Shown here: piece by piece, positions 28,318 to 37,123 of the stretch
Layout: each line of letters starts with the position of its first letter
How positions within the stretch are numbered: position 1 is the stretch's first letter
Source: Corynebacterium canis
Lineage (GTDB): Bacteria > Actinomycetota > Actinomycetes > Mycobacteriales > Mycobacteriaceae
Direction: 5' to 3'
Assembly: GCF_030408595.1 (NCBI RefSeq)
Contig: NZ_CP047080.1
Span: forward strand, 51,831-115,830
DNA length: 64,000 nt
Program-made: the position numbers and the translations under genes
The notes under the pieces: model-generated
Seen by the model: only the letters and a program-made list of their open reading frames with translations
What the model was told of the DNA's origin: nothing
Database searches by the model: none

Positions 28318-28695
28318 ATGAACACTTCACGTATCGCTGGCGCAGGATTGGTAGCCGTAATCACAGCACTTCCTGACTATGTTCACAACGCGTGGCTGCG
28401 GCGCGCGATCATCGCCGCATTGATCACAGGTGGCATCTACGTGATCAATAATGACGAAGACCCAGACAACGACATCAGCCTGGAGATGCTGGAGCTCGAC
28501 GGCACCGAAGACGGCCCAGCCACCACCTGGCTGAAGATCGGCGGCGTAGCCGCAGCCGTGTATGCCTCGGCCAAGGCCGATGCCCTGGTGGCGGCGGGCC
28601 TGCGCAAGATCGGGATCCGCAAGCCGCACACCCTGCTCGGCGCGCTGGCTGGCGCCGTAACCTATGCGCGGACGCCGCTGGGAATCCGCAAGTAG
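28318..28695 (+). CDS. Hypothetical protein with helical Ala-rich segments
   Basis: This is a 125-aa product from the ATG at 28318 (MNTSRIAGAGLVAVITALPD); the open frame extends upstream but overlaps the divergent gene. Two moderately hydrophobic helices (IIAALITGGIYVINN and WLKIGGVAAAVYASAKADALV) flank an acidic stretch (NDEDPDNDISLEMLELDGTEDG). The C-terminus is basic (ARTPLGIRK). It may be membrane-associated, but I do not recognise the family. It is followed 42 bp later by another hypothetical gene on the same strand. Confidence 0.65.
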   Translation: MNTSRIAGAGLVAVITALPDYVHNAWLRRAIIAALITGGIYVINNDEDPDNDISLEMLELDGTEDGPATTWLKIGGVAAAVYASAKADALVAAGLRKIGIRKPHTLLGALAGAVTYARTPLGIRK

Positions 28696-28737
28696 CGGTT
28701 GAGACACGCCGGGCGAAAAATAACTACCCTGGCTTTT

Positions 28738-29544
28738 ATGATGCACCGCGCACCAAGAACCGCGCTGCTCCATGCGGAACTTTCTCACCACGAGGGTGCA
28801 ATCCAGCGCACCATTGGTGTGAATGACGCGCTCTCGCTCACCGAGGTGGCTGGCATCCTACGGACGTGTTTTAGCCTGCAGGCGAATTCACCGTGGTCGT
28901 TCCACTACGGCTCGGAAACCGTGGACCCCCAGAGTTGCCTGCACATGTATCCCCGATTGCGCTTCCGGTGGGGCCTGTGGGACATCGACCTTGAAACCCT
29001 AGAGACCTACCCGCGCGATCGCGGCACCCCGCGCGCCCTGTGCATTGCGGGTTCCGGTTCGCTTCGGGAGGAATTTAATCCCAGCGCGATCAATGAGTTG
29101 CTTACCGGCAAGGCCACCACGGAGGCGATCCTGCGCCGCGTCCACCCCGAGGTCGCATCCGTGATCGAACGCTCCCGCATCCGGGATTTTGTTTCCCTGC
29201 TGCAGGCGCTGGACCTGCCCGCCCCCACCGAGGCCCGCGACCAGCGCGAAACCACCCTCCCATTAGAAGAGGACGCCGCCGGGCGGGACGCGTTTTGGTC
29301 GCTGATCCTCGCGCTGAGTTGTTTGAGCGGCCCGAAGCTCACGGATCATATTGCGGAAACCACCATGGAGGCCTTGGGCTGGGTGGATGATGACGATTCC
29401 CGCCTCTCCGCCGATGGCATCCGCGCCCTGTGTTCCGCCTCGCTGCGGGAATTGCAGCGCATCGTCGGCAGTTCCGTGGTCGAACGCTTGGATTGTTATC
29501 GCGACCTGCTGCGCGCGCCATCCAGCGCTGCGGAACGCGGCTAA
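28738..29544 (+). CDS. Hypothetical protein
   Basis: This is a 268-aa product from the first of two consecutive ATGs (28738/28741). No family is recognised with confidence. The N-terminal part (IQRTIGVNDALSLTEVAG ... SPWSFHYGSE) faintly resembles pRiA4b ORF-3-like domains, which begin with a similar strand-helix-'W-FHFG' pattern; this is only a suggestion. The C-terminal half is helical and soluble, with acidic clusters. It lies 42 bp after the preceding small gene and 19 bp before the gtrA-like gene, so the three may be one transcript. Confidence 0.65.
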   Translation: MMHRAPRTALLHAELSHHEGAIQRTIGVNDALSLTEVAGILRTCFSLQANSPWSFHYGSETVDPQSCLHMYPRLRFRWGLWDIDLETLETYPRDRGTPRALCIAGSGSLREEFNPSAINELLTGKATTEAILRRVHPEVASVIERSRIRDFVSLLQALDLPAPTEARDQRETTLPLEEDAAGRDAFWSLILALSCLSGPKLTDHIAETTMEALGWVDDDDSRLSADGIRALCSASLRELQRIVGSSVVERLDCYRDLLRAPSSAAERG

Positions 29545-29563
29545 ACGTGTAGCATTTCCCAAC

Positions 29564-29995
29564 GTGACTGAAGTTTCAACGTCAACGGACACGCCGCAGG
29601 ATTTGGGCGCCCGCACTCAGGCGATCCGCTTCATTGTCTCCGGCGGTATCGCGGCGGTCGTAGACCTAGGTTTGTCGTACCTATTCCAGATCATCCTCGG
29701 CTTCGGCCCGGGCGTTTCCCGCACCGTCGGTTTTATTTTTGGTACGTTGACGGCCTACATGATTAACCGTCGCTGGACGTTCCAGGCGGAGGCGTCGTCG
29801 AAACGCTTCTTAGCGGTGGTTGTCCTTTACAGCATTACCTACGGCGTCAACGTCGGCGGCCACAAACTACTGTTCTATTTGCTGGACGGCGTGCTGAGCG
29901 AAAAGCTCGCGTTCCTGTTCGCCTTCCTTATTTCCCAAGGAACCGCCACGGTGATCAATTTCCTGGTCCAGCGCATGGTGATCTTTAAGCGTTAA
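29564..29995 (+). CDS. GtrA-family membrane protein (Rv3789-like)
   Basis: This 143-aa protein has four hydrophobic helices and the GtrA signature (RFIVSGGIAAVVDLGLSYLF, GFIFGTLTAYMINRRWTF, and C-terminal ATVINFLVQRMVIFKR). In M. tuberculosis the relative Rv3789 lies in the dprE locus and has been proposed to act in decaprenyl-phospho-arabinose translocation or as a scaffold for arabinan synthesis; the exact job is debated. The GTG start at 29564 gives the family's usual length. The gene converges with glfT1 and overlaps its stop by 4 bp. Confidence 0.88.
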   Translation: MTEVSTSTDTPQDLGARTQAIRFIVSGGIAAVVDLGLSYLFQIILGFGPGVSRTVGFIFGTLTAYMINRRWTFQAEASSKRFLAVVVLYSITYGVNVGGHKLLFYLLDGVLSEKLAFLFAFLISQGTATVINFLVQRMVIFKR

Positions 29996-30909
29996 GGCCG
30001 CTCGAAGCGTTCCTTGCGGCCCATCCGGTGCAGCCGGAACCACTCCCAAAAACCGGCCGGGTCGCGCCGCTGCACCAAAAAGAACCACGCGAAGCGGGCG
30101 TATTCTTGCGGCAGCAGCCTGCGCATGCCCGGCTGGCTCATCAGGAAACCGCGATTCCGGTATGTGAAAAAGCGTTTGCTTTGGTTATCCGGGTATTGCG
30201 TGTGCATCCGCCCGCCCAGAATCGGCTTAAACTCGTCCGAACCATCGGGGTGCAGGTACGCCGCCGTTAAACACGTGCCAAACGGCAAGCCGGAGCGGAC
30301 GAGCCTGCGGTGGTACTCAACTTCGTCGCCACGAATAAACAGCCGCAGGTCCGGCACGCCGATGCGTTCGAGGGCGTGGCTGCTGATCAGCGCGCCATTG
30401 AACAAAGACGCGATTCCGGGTAAGAGGTCGTCCCCGGGGTCGGCGGGATTGACCAGCTCCGCACGCCACCTCCGCCATTCCACGCCGCGGCGCAGCGGAA
30501 ACGCCAGGCGCTCCGGGTTTTCCAGGTTGCACACCACCGGCGAAACCTCCTCCAGCCCGTGCCGGGCGGCGCATTCTTGCAGCGTGGCCAGCACTTTTGC
30601 GCCTTCGGGGCGGCCATCGTCGTCGGCGCACCACACGGCGTTAGCACCCAGGGCGAGCGCGGTGAGGAAACCGTACGCGAAGCCGCCCGCCCCGCCCAAA
30701 TTATGGCGCGAGGGCAGGTATACGCCGCGCTCGCCGGCCACCTCCCGCACCAGTTGTTCCACCGCTTCTTCGCAACCATTGTCTACCACGATGATCCATT
30801 TCACCGGCTGCGTTTGCGCCGCAACCACGCGCAGCGAATGCTGCAGCAATTCAACGCGCCGATGCGTAACAATGACCGCCGCGACATTATCAGTGGGGGA
30901 GAGAGGCAT
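29992..30909 (-). CDS. glfT1: Galactofuranosyltransferase GlfT1
   Basis: This 305-aa cytoplasmic GT2-type enzyme adds the first galactofuranose residues to the polyprenyl-linked rhamnosyl-GlcNAc acceptor at the start of galactan synthesis. Visible motifs are VIVTHRR at the N-terminus, DNG (VVDNGCEE), the NLGGAGGFAYGF loop and the metal-binding DDDG in VWCADDDGRPEG. I set the start at ATG 30909 (MPLSPTDN), giving the length of M. tuberculosis GlfT1, rather than the longer frame to 31008. It overlaps the end of the gtrA-like gene by 4 bp. Unlike in mycobacteria, where wzt, glfT1 and wzm adjoin, two unrelated genes on the other strand separate it from wzt here. Confidence 0.9.
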   Translation of the reverse strand: MPLSPTDNVAAVIVTHRRVELLQHSLRVVAAQTQPVKWIIVVDNGCEEAVEQLVREVAGERGVYLPSRHNLGGAGGFAYGFLTALALGANAVWCADDDGRPEGAKVLATLQECAARHGLEEVSPVVCNLENPERLAFPLRRGVEWRRWRAELVNPADPGDDLLPGIASLFNGALISSHALERIGVPDLRLFIRGDEVEYHRRLVRSGLPFGTCLTAAYLHPDGSDEFKPILGGRMHTQYPDNQSKRFFTYRNRGFLMSQPGMRRLLPQEYARFAWFFLVQRRDPAGFWEWFRLHRMGRKERFERP

Positions 30910-31117
30910 GCGCACATTCTCCCACACTCCACCGCCGCTTTTCGACGCCGCGCTCGCCTCCCCGCACGCCCTGCCGCACCCCCGCCTTGTGTTCGAATGA
31001 AAATGCAAGAACGCAGGGTAGGGTTAATTTTGCACAACCAGAGGTGTTTTCTTAATCACCCCCGAATGGCAGCGCGCCGGTCGGTGCTGAAAATTGTGCT
31101 CTTTAGACTAGGGGTTC

Positions 31118-32095
31118 ATGAGAGCAAACTATACGATAAACCGCCGCAACTTCCTGCGTGCTGCGGGTACTTTCGTGTTGGTTGGCGGACTTGTGGCCTG
31201 CACTCATAGCTATGTGGAGGATCGGGTAGAACGCCCAACTCCCAAAAACTCCGCCCTTACTGTATTTGCTACTACCGGTTTTATCGGCGATATCGTGCGC
31301 AATATCGCACCCGATGCGGAAATCACCGTGATGGTGGGGCCCGGCGGAAACCCGCACAAGTATGAACCAACGCTCGCGGACATTAAGAAGATCCAAAGTT
31401 CCGATGTGGTGTTGTGGACCAGCCCGCAATTGGAATCGTTGCTGAGCGATCAATTGGAGGCGCAAGATACCCGCCAATACGCCGTGCTGAAGGCGATCAC
31501 CGACGCGGATTCCCTAGTGCAGCCCACCCGCACCGCGTGGGTTTCCGCGACGATTCCGCAGTCGCTGCTGGCAGACCCGCATGTGTGGATGAGCCCTCCG
31601 ATATGGCAGGAAGTGGTGCGCGCCGTGGCTGCCAAGCTTATCGCCGCCGATGAGAAGAACGCCGAAACCTACCGCACCAACGAGGACATCTACCTGCGGC
31701 GTATCGACGAAGCGGCGGCCTACGTGGCAGAGCAAGTTGCGGCGATCCCGGAAGATATGCGCGTGCTTATTAGCAGCTATGACGGATTTCACTACTTTGG
31801 CAAGGAGTACGGCTTCGAGGTGCACGCCGCCGCGGGTCACGCCAAGGAGCTCGGCGACCTTGTCCTGGAACGCAATATCAAAACCCTGTTCCCCGATAAT
31901 GTGAGCGGATCGGGCGGCGTGCGGGCGGTGCAGGACGTGGTGCGCGCCCGCGGCGGCCAGGTCGCCCTTGCGGATCGCGAATTGCTGGTGGGCTCGCTGG
32001 GCGATACCGCACCGCTAGACAGTTATGTGGGCGCGCTGCGTTACAACGCCGATGTGATCCGCGCCGCCCTAGAGGCGAAGAAATCACATACCTAG
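31118..32095 (+). CDS. Metal-binding ABC transporter lipoprotein (TroA/ZnuA family)
   Basis: This 325-aa exported lipoprotein has an RR-containing N-terminus (NRRNFLRAAGTFVLVGG) and a lipobox LVAC at about residues 24-27. The cluster A-I binding-protein fold is clear: PHKYEPT and DPHVWMSP provide two His ligands, SSYDGFHYFGKEYGFE the third region, and LGDTAPLDSY the Asp region. The family binds Mn, Zn or Fe ions for uptake. No permease or ATPase gene lies beside it, so it must work with a transporter encoded elsewhere. It precedes the isochorismatase-like gene by 59 bp. Confidence 0.85.
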   Translation: MRANYTINRRNFLRAAGTFVLVGGLVACTHSYVEDRVERPTPKNSALTVFATTGFIGDIVRNIAPDAEITVMVGPGGNPHKYEPTLADIKKIQSSDVVLWTSPQLESLLSDQLEAQDTRQYAVLKAITDADSLVQPTRTAWVSATIPQSLLADPHVWMSPPIWQEVVRAVAAKLIAADEKNAETYRTNEDIYLRRIDEAAAYVAEQVAAIPEDMRVLISSYDGFHYFGKEYGFEVHAAAGHAKELGDLVLERNIKTLFPDNVSGSGGVRAVQDVVRARGGQVALADRELLVGSLGDTAPLDSYVGALRYNADVIRAALEAKKSHT

Positions 32096-32154
32096 CGGGC
32101 ATCGATTTTCGTAGTTCTGTGCGGGTGGCCCGCAAAGGTCTTCATAATTGATAT

Positions 32155-32703
32155 ATGAGTACTGCACTGCTTGTCATCGATGTCCAAGATTCCTTCCGCA
32201 AATTGCCCAGCTGGGAATACATCTCAGACCCAGATCTCGCGGCGAAGATCGCCAAGCTGGTGGACCACGCCCGAATGAAGAAGCACTTCGTGGTGTGGGT
32301 GCTGCACGCGGACCTCGGCACCAAGGGGCCCTTCGACCCCGCCGGCGGCTTAGTCCAATTGCAGCCCGGCCTTGTTCCCGCTGGTGGGGAACCTGTGATT
32401 ACCAAAACCAGCCATAATGCGTTTACTACCACCAACCTGCAACAGATGCTTACCTTCCGCGGCATTGACACGATCCAAGTGGTGGGCATTCGCACCGAAC
32501 AATGCGTGGAAACCACCGCCCGCCTAGCCTCCGACCTTGGCTATGAAGTGGAATTCATTCGTGACGCTACCGCTACCCACCCGATTTCCGTTCGCGGCCA
32601 AGAAGAACCCATTCCGGCGGCCGAGGTAATAGACAGAACCTGTGCGGTGCTATCTGGGAGATTTGCCAAGATCGTTACCATTGCGGACGTCCTGGCCAGC
32701 TAA
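32155..32703 (+). CDS. Isochorismatase-like cysteine hydrolase
   Basis: This 182-aa cytoplasmic enzyme of the cysteine-hydrolase superfamily has the triad residues Asp in LLVIDVQDSF, Lys in VITKTSHNAF and Cys in IRTEQCVETTARLASDLGY. The family includes nicotinamidases, N-carbamoylsarcosine amidases and isochorismatases; the substrate is not evident. The conserved cis-peptide region (IRTEQCVE) is intact. It follows the metal-binding lipoprotein gene by 59 bp on the same strand. The wzt gene converges from downstream. Confidence 0.85.
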   Translation: MSTALLVIDVQDSFRKLPSWEYISDPDLAAKIAKLVDHARMKKHFVVWVLHADLGTKGPFDPAGGLVQLQPGLVPAGGEPVITKTSHNAFTTTNLQQMLTFRGIDTIQVVGIRTEQCVETTARLASDLGYEVEFIRDATATHPISVRGQEEPIPAAEVIDRTCAVLSGRFAKIVTIADVLAS

Positions 32704-32790
32704 TTCCCCCAATTTGCCCCGGATAAAGCGCGCCTTAAAAGGGCATTCAGGTGGGTAATTCCCGAACCTTGAACGCCCTTAGGGGCCGAG

Positions 32791-33609
32791 TTAGGAAGCG
32801 GCTTCCTTGGAGGCTTCTTGTCGCTCTTTTTCCATGCGTTCCATAAGGCGACGAACATGGTCCGCAGCGCCTTTGCCCTCGTAGGCTTCGACGATATCGT
32901 CCACCGCGCCCGCCTGCCGGATTTCCCCGTGATCCACCCACAGGGCGGAGTCGCACAACTGGGCGAGAAAGTCATTGGAGTGGGAGGCAAACACCAGGAT
33001 GCCGGAGCGCTCCACCAGCTCCTGCAAGCGCACCCGCGCCTTCGCCATAAACGCCGCATCCACCGCGCCAATGCCCTCATCCAACAGCAGGATTTCCGGC
33101 TCGATCGACGTGACCACGCCCAGGGCTAGGCGGATACGCATGCCCGTGGAATAGGTGCGCAATGGCATGGACAAATACTCGCCGAGCTCGGAAAACTCCG
33201 CTATCTCATCCATCTTCTGCTTCATTTGCTTACGCGTCTGACCCAGAAACAGCCCGCGAATAATGATGTTCTCATAGCCGGAAATCTCCGGGTCCATGCC
33301 GACGCCTAAATCGAAGACGGGGGCGACGCGGCCGTCGATAAGCGCGGAACCACGTGTGGGCTCGTAGATGCCGGAAAGCAGGCGCAACAGCGTGGACTTG
33401 CCCGCGCCGTTATGCCCCACGAGGCCCACCCTGTCGCCTTCGCGCAGGTGCAGGTTAATGTTCTTCAGCGCCTCCACCACCACAACGTTGTCCGCGTTCC
33501 GGCCGATCACGCCGCCGGCAGCGCCGAGGAACGCCTTCTTCATGGAGCGGGACTTCGCGTCAAAGATCGGGAAGTCTACGCAGGCATTATAGGTATCAAT
33601 GGCAACCAT
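32791..33609 (-). CDS. wzt: Galactan/polysaccharide ABC exporter ATPase (Wzt, Rv3781-like)
   Basis: This 272-aa ATPase has Walker [12 protein letters not shown], the signature YSTGMRIRLAL, Walker B ILLLDEG and the switch His in FASHSND, followed by a charged helical tail. It resembles the Wzt/TagH ATPases for polysaccharide export and M. tuberculosis Rv3781, thought to move lipid-linked galactan across the membrane with the permease. I chose ATG 33609 (MVAIDTYNACVDFPIF), matching the mycobacterial length, over the frame that extends to 33720 through the wzm end. It lies 20 bp after wzm. The 10-base word occurs at 33334 encoding LID. Confidence 0.9.
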   Translation of the reverse strand: MVAIDTYNACVDFPIFDAKSRSMKKAFLGAAGGVIGRNADNVVVVEALKNINLHLREGDRVGLVGHNGAGKSTLLRLLSGIYEPTRGSALIDGRVAPVFDLGVGMDPEISGYENIIIRGLFLGQTRKQMKQKMDEIAEFSELGEYLSMPLRTYSTGMRIRLALGVVTSIEPEILLLDEGIGAVDAAFMAKARVRLQELVERSGILVFASHSNDFLAQLCDSALWVDHGEIRQAGAVDDIVEAYEGKGAADHVRRLMERMEKERQEASKEAAS

Positions 33610-33629
33610 TTGAGTTGTATCTCCGTCTA

Positions 33630-34526
33630 CTAAACCCAGTAACTTACGCGGAACCGCCACTGCTTCATTGCCAGCAATGCGATCAGCAGGCCGAAGCACG
33701 TGCAGCCAAGTACAACCCACCAGTGGTATGCGGGCAAATCAACACCGATGAGTGGGGCGCGAACTACCTCCATGTAGTGGTACAGCGGGTTCAGCTCCGC
33801 AAGGCGGGCGCGGGACTGGATTTCGCCACCTTGTTCTTTCAGGGTTTGGGTGGTCCACACGATCGGCGTGACATAGAACAGTAGCTGTGTGAGTGCCTCC
33901 AAAAGGGGGGACACGTCGCGGTAGCGGGTGGCGATTACTCCAAAAAACATCGCTACCCAAACCCCGTTCAGAATGAGTAGAAACATTGCGGGGAACGCGA
34001 GAAGTACTTGCCAGCCCAATGGCCTGGGGAAAACTAGCATCAATACTACCCAAATAACCATGTTGTGTGCCAAGAAAAGCGTCTGTTTCCAGACCAATCT
34101 ATACACATGGACAGACAACGCTGAGGGTAATTGTTTGATCAGCCCCTCGTTGTCTATGAAAATGTCAGAGCCTTCTTTGATTGCTCCCGAGATAAAATTC
34201 CACATGATCAAACCAACGGTCACATGTGGAAGAAACTCTGCTACCGGTATTTTGAAAAGAACCGAATAGAGTAGCCCAAGCGCTAAAGCCATCACGCCGG
34301 TGGCGATTGTTATCCACAGGGGGCCGAGAACACTTCGTCGATAACGCTGTTTTATGTCCTGCCAACCTAACTGCAGCCACAACTCATGCTGGCGAAAACC
34401 ATTCACAAGGTCTGACCATGCGGCATGAAAAGTCTTTGACTGGGATGTGGGTGCATGAGCAGGATCGACTTGCGTAATTCGATCGATGTCTTCCTGCCGA
34501 AACCTCTTCGATGCTACTTCTGACAC
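33630..34526 (-). CDS. wzm: Galactan/polysaccharide ABC exporter permease (Wzm, Rv3783-like)
   Basis: This 298-aa inner-membrane permease of the ABC-2 polysaccharide exporter group has the motif LGWQDIKQRYRRSVLGPLW before the first helix, then about six helices, and ends with NPLYHYMEVVRAPLIG and a terminal hydrophobic pair. It pairs with Wzt downstream to flip polyprenyl-linked galactan. GTG 34526 (MSEVASKRF) is preceded by AGGGTGG at a good distance and is preferred over the frame start at 34595. The 88-bp gap to the divergent aminotransferase-like gene should contain both promoters. Confidence 0.88.
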   Translation of the reverse strand: MSEVASKRFRQEDIDRITQVDPAHAPTSQSKTFHAAWSDLVNGFRQHELWLQLGWQDIKQRYRRSVLGPLWITIATGVMALALGLLYSVLFKIPVAEFLPHVTVGLIMWNFISGAIKEGSDIFIDNEGLIKQLPSALSVHVYRLVWKQTLFLAHNMVIWVVLMLVFPRPLGWQVLLAFPAMFLLILNGVWVAMFFGVIATRYRDVSPLLEALTQLLFYVTPIVWTTQTLKEQGGEIQSRARLAELNPLYHYMEVVRAPLIGVDLPAYHWWVVLGCTCFGLLIALLAMKQWRFRVSYWV

Positions 34527-34614
34527 AAAGACCACCCTAGCTGTATAGTCGCGCAAATCGAGTGAAGCAGGCATACTAGGTGGGTATCTTCGCACGGCAA
34601 GGAGTGAGTAACAG

Positions 34615-35850
34615 ATGGTGTTTGACGTGGCCCGAGTACGCGGGCTTTACGTCTCCTTGAGTGACGGTTGGACCTACCTAAACGCTCATGAGAGCCCTCA
34701 GATACCTGAAAAGGTTTCCGGCGCTGTGGCGCGATCCTTCCGTATGGCTCCGTCTGTTGCGCAGGTTGAGCCTTCCACAGGGTCGCATTCACGTTCGCAG
34801 GAACAAGGACGCCCACTAGGTAAGAGCTTTGCAGATTCCGCACGCTGGGCAATCGCAGACTTGGTCGGTGCCTCCGCAGACTGTGTAGTGCTGGGGCCAA
34901 ACTTAGAAATGTTGTACAGATCGCTTGCCGACGCCCTGCCGTTCCGCTCCCACAGCGTCGTCCTCTCGCAAGCAGACTCCCGGATCTTAACCAACCCGTT
35001 TCGGCGCTCCGATACCCAAGTATCTTGGGCGCAACCTGATCTGGGTACGGGGGACCTCCCAGACTGGCAATTCCGGAGCCTCATAACGGGGGGAACCCGA
35101 TTGGTTTCATTCGCCGCCGCGCACCCCTATGTTGGTGCCGTGGTGCCCGTGGAAGAGATCAGCAATATCGTCCACGAGCGCTCCCGCGCATGGGTCTTGG
35201 TGGATGCCACCGCCGTGATCGGCTACCGGCCCATCGACATGGACGCGTGGGGCGTAGATATCCTCGCCTTCGATTGCGCCGCTATGGGCGGCCCGAACGT
35301 CAGCGCCTTGGTCTTCCGAGACACTTCCATGTTCCCGCGCCTTACATCGCTGCGAGAGGGCGTGGAAGGGCCTGAGAAATTGGAGCTGGGCCGCATGGCG
35401 GCCGGCATGCTCGGCGGCGTGGCAACGCTGGTGGACCACATGGCGGATCTGGACGAGGACGCGATGGGCAAGCGCCGTCGCCGCCTGCACGTGAGCATGC
35501 AGGAGTTGAATTCGTACCTGCGTTCACTGAACAACTATGCGATTGAGTCCTTGCGTGGCCTGCCGCGCGTGCACCTCGTGGGCATTTCCGGGGAGGCCGC
35601 CGAGTATGGCGACGTCGGCCGCATCGACCGCGTGCCACGCCTCACCTTTGTGGTGCACAATGTGCCAGCGGAGACGGTGCAGCAACGCCTCGCCGCCAAT
35701 GGCCTGGTTACCACCGTCAGCCCCAATGACCCCCTGCTCAATGCGATGGGCGTGGCGGATGCGGGTGGCGCCGTGACCATCGGCCTCGCGCCGTTTAACA
35801 CCACCAACGATATCGATCAGCTCACGCGGGTGGTCGCTTCACTCGCCTAG
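34615..35850 (+). CDS. Class V aminotransferase-fold protein without the PLP lysine (Rv3778c-like)
   Basis: This 411-aa protein has the fold of cysteine desulfurases and related PLP enzymes: GASADCVVLGPNLEMLYRSLADAL, VSFAAAHPYVGAVVPVEEI, and VDATAVIGYRPIDMDAWGVDILAF as in the usual D-x-A-Q-x-x-G block. The segment that normally holds the His-Lys pair reads AFDCAAMGGPNVSALVF (around residues 217-233), so Ala/Met stand where Lys should be, and no Lys occurs nearby. PLP could not form the usual internal aldimine. It is probably non-catalytic or uses different chemistry. It has a syntenic relative in M. tuberculosis, Rv3778c. It is divergent from wzm. Confidence 0.75.
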   Translation: MVFDVARVRGLYVSLSDGWTYLNAHESPQIPEKVSGAVARSFRMAPSVAQVEPSTGSHSRSQEQGRPLGKSFADSARWAIADLVGASADCVVLGPNLEMLYRSLADALPFRSHSVVLSQADSRILTNPFRRSDTQVSWAQPDLGTGDLPDWQFRSLITGGTRLVSFAAAHPYVGAVVPVEEISNIVHERSRAWVLVDATAVIGYRPIDMDAWGVDILAFDCAAMGGPNVSALVFRDTSMFPRLTSLREGVEGPEKLELGRMAAGMLGGVATLVDHMADLDEDAMGKRRRRLHVSMQELNSYLRSLNNYAIESLRGLPRVHLVGISGEAAEYGDVGRIDRVPRLTFVVHNVPAETVQQRLAANGLVTTVSPNDPLLNAMGVADAGGAVTIGLAPFNTTNDIDQLTRVVASLA

Positions 35851-35933
35851 CCTTGCCATCGGCAATGTGAGCATCTGCGTTTGGGGTGACCACTACGGAA
35901 ACCTCACCGACCGATTCGGAGTGAGCTGGGGAT

Positions 35934-36899
35934 TTAACTTTCAGCCACCGCAAGAATAACCTTGCCCGTGACCTCGCCGGAAGCGAGCGCGGCGTGGGCG
36001 GAAGCGGCGTCGCTAAGCGGGAACGTAGCGTGAATCTGGTGCGTTACCGTGCCTGCGGCCAGCAGCGGCCACACGTGCTCGACGGTGTCCGCAACAATGC
36101 GCGCCTTATCCTCCAAATCGCGTGCGCGCAATGCCGTCGCGGAAATAGAACCACGTTTAGAAAGCAGGCGAGCAATGTTCAGTTCACCCTTGATGCCGCC
36201 CTGCAAACCGATGATCACGAGGTGACCGTCCATCGCCAAGGCGCGGATATTCGCATCCAGGTACTTTGCGCCAATGATATCCAGGATGACGTCCGCCTTA
36301 TTCTTCATCACCTCGGCGAAATCATCCTCGCGATAATTGATCAAAATATCCGCGCCCAGACGCCGGCACGCCTCCAGCTTCTCGGCGGAACCCGCCGTAA
36401 CCGCCACCGTGCACCCCAGCGCCTTGGCCAACTGAATGGCAAAGGTGCCAATGCCGCCCGCGCCGCCGTGGATCAGCAACGTTTGGCCCTCGTGCAGGCC
36501 CGCCAACATGACCAAGTTCGACCACACCGTGCACGCCACCTCGACGATACTGGCCGCCTCCGCAAAGGAATAACCCTCCGGGAGCGGCATGAGCTGGCCC
36601 TCGGGGACGGCCACGTACTCCGCGTAACCGCCGCCCGCAAGCAAACAGGCCACCCGATCGCCTTGAGAAAACTTGGTGGTACCCGGGTCCGTGATAATGC
36701 CCGCGCACTCCAAACCCATGATCTCGCTCGCGCCCGGCGGGGGCGGGTAATGGCCAGCAGCCTGCAACAAGTCCCCACGATTCACACCCGCAGCGCAAAC
36801 CTTCACCAGCGCCTCGCCGGGGGCCGGGGTCGGAGTGGGAACCTCTGCCAGCGTCAAGGAAGTTTTATCGCTCGGATCCGCCAAAATAATCGCCTTCAT
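35934..36899 (-). CDS. NAD(P)H:quinone oxidoreductase (Rv3777-like)
   Basis: This 321-aa member of the zeta-crystallin/quinone oxidoreductase branch of the MDR superfamily is a cytoplasmic enzyme using NADPH. Visible features are the GroES-like N-terminal domain with GVNRGDLLQAAGHYPPPPGA, IMGLECAGI, and the Rossmann motif IHGGAGGIGTFAIQLAK near residues 140-155. No zinc ligands are present, as expected for this branch. Start ATG 36899 (MKAIILADPS) replaces the longer frame, which runs over the tRNA-Ser gene. The gene is flanked by the divergent tRNA-Ser (81 bp) and convergent with the class V aminotransferase homologue. Confidence 0.88.
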   Translation of the reverse strand: MKAIILADPSDKTSLTLAEVPTPTPAPGEALVKVCAAGVNRGDLLQAAGHYPPPPGASEIMGLECAGIITDPGTTKFSQGDRVACLLAGGGYAEYVAVPEGQLMPLPEGYSFAEAASIVEVACTVWSNLVMLAGLHEGQTLLIHGGAGGIGTFAIQLAKALGCTVAVTAGSAEKLEACRRLGADILINYREDDFAEVMKNKADVILDIIGAKYLDANIRALAMDGHLVIIGLQGGIKGELNIARLLSKRGSISATALRARDLEDKARIVADTVEHVWPLLAAGTVTHQIHATFPLSDAASAHAALASGEVTGKVILAVAES

Positions 36900-36979
36900 G
36901 GGTACCAGGCTAGGGCAAAATCGTGCACTCGGGGGACAATCAGGTAAACTTAGCCCGCTGCCGTTTCCAGGTAGCAAAA

Positions 36980-37066
36980 GGAAGTATGGCAGAGCGGCCG
37001 AATGCACTCGCCTTGAAAGCGAGCGTCCCGTGAAACGGACCGGGGGTTCAAATCCCTCTACTTCCG
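36980..37066 (+). tRNA. tRNA-Ser (anticodon UGA)
   Basis: This is an 87-nt class II tRNA with acceptor GGAAGTA/TACTTCC, anticodon loop CTTGAAA (TGA), a long variable arm and GGTTCAAATCC T-arm. No CCA is encoded. A terminator hairpin follows. Confidence 0.93.
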
Positions 37067-37073
37067 CACAACG

Positions 37074-37103
37074 ATTCCCCAGTTCCATGTGGTGCTGGGG
37101 AAT
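37074..37103 (+). terminator. Terminator after tRNA-Ser(UGA)
   Basis: The arms ATTCCCCAG and CTGGGGAAT form a perfect 9-bp stem with a 12-nt loop, followed by GTTTGTTT. Confidence 0.8.
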
Positions 37104-37123
37104 GTTTGTTTACGCGGGTGGAG

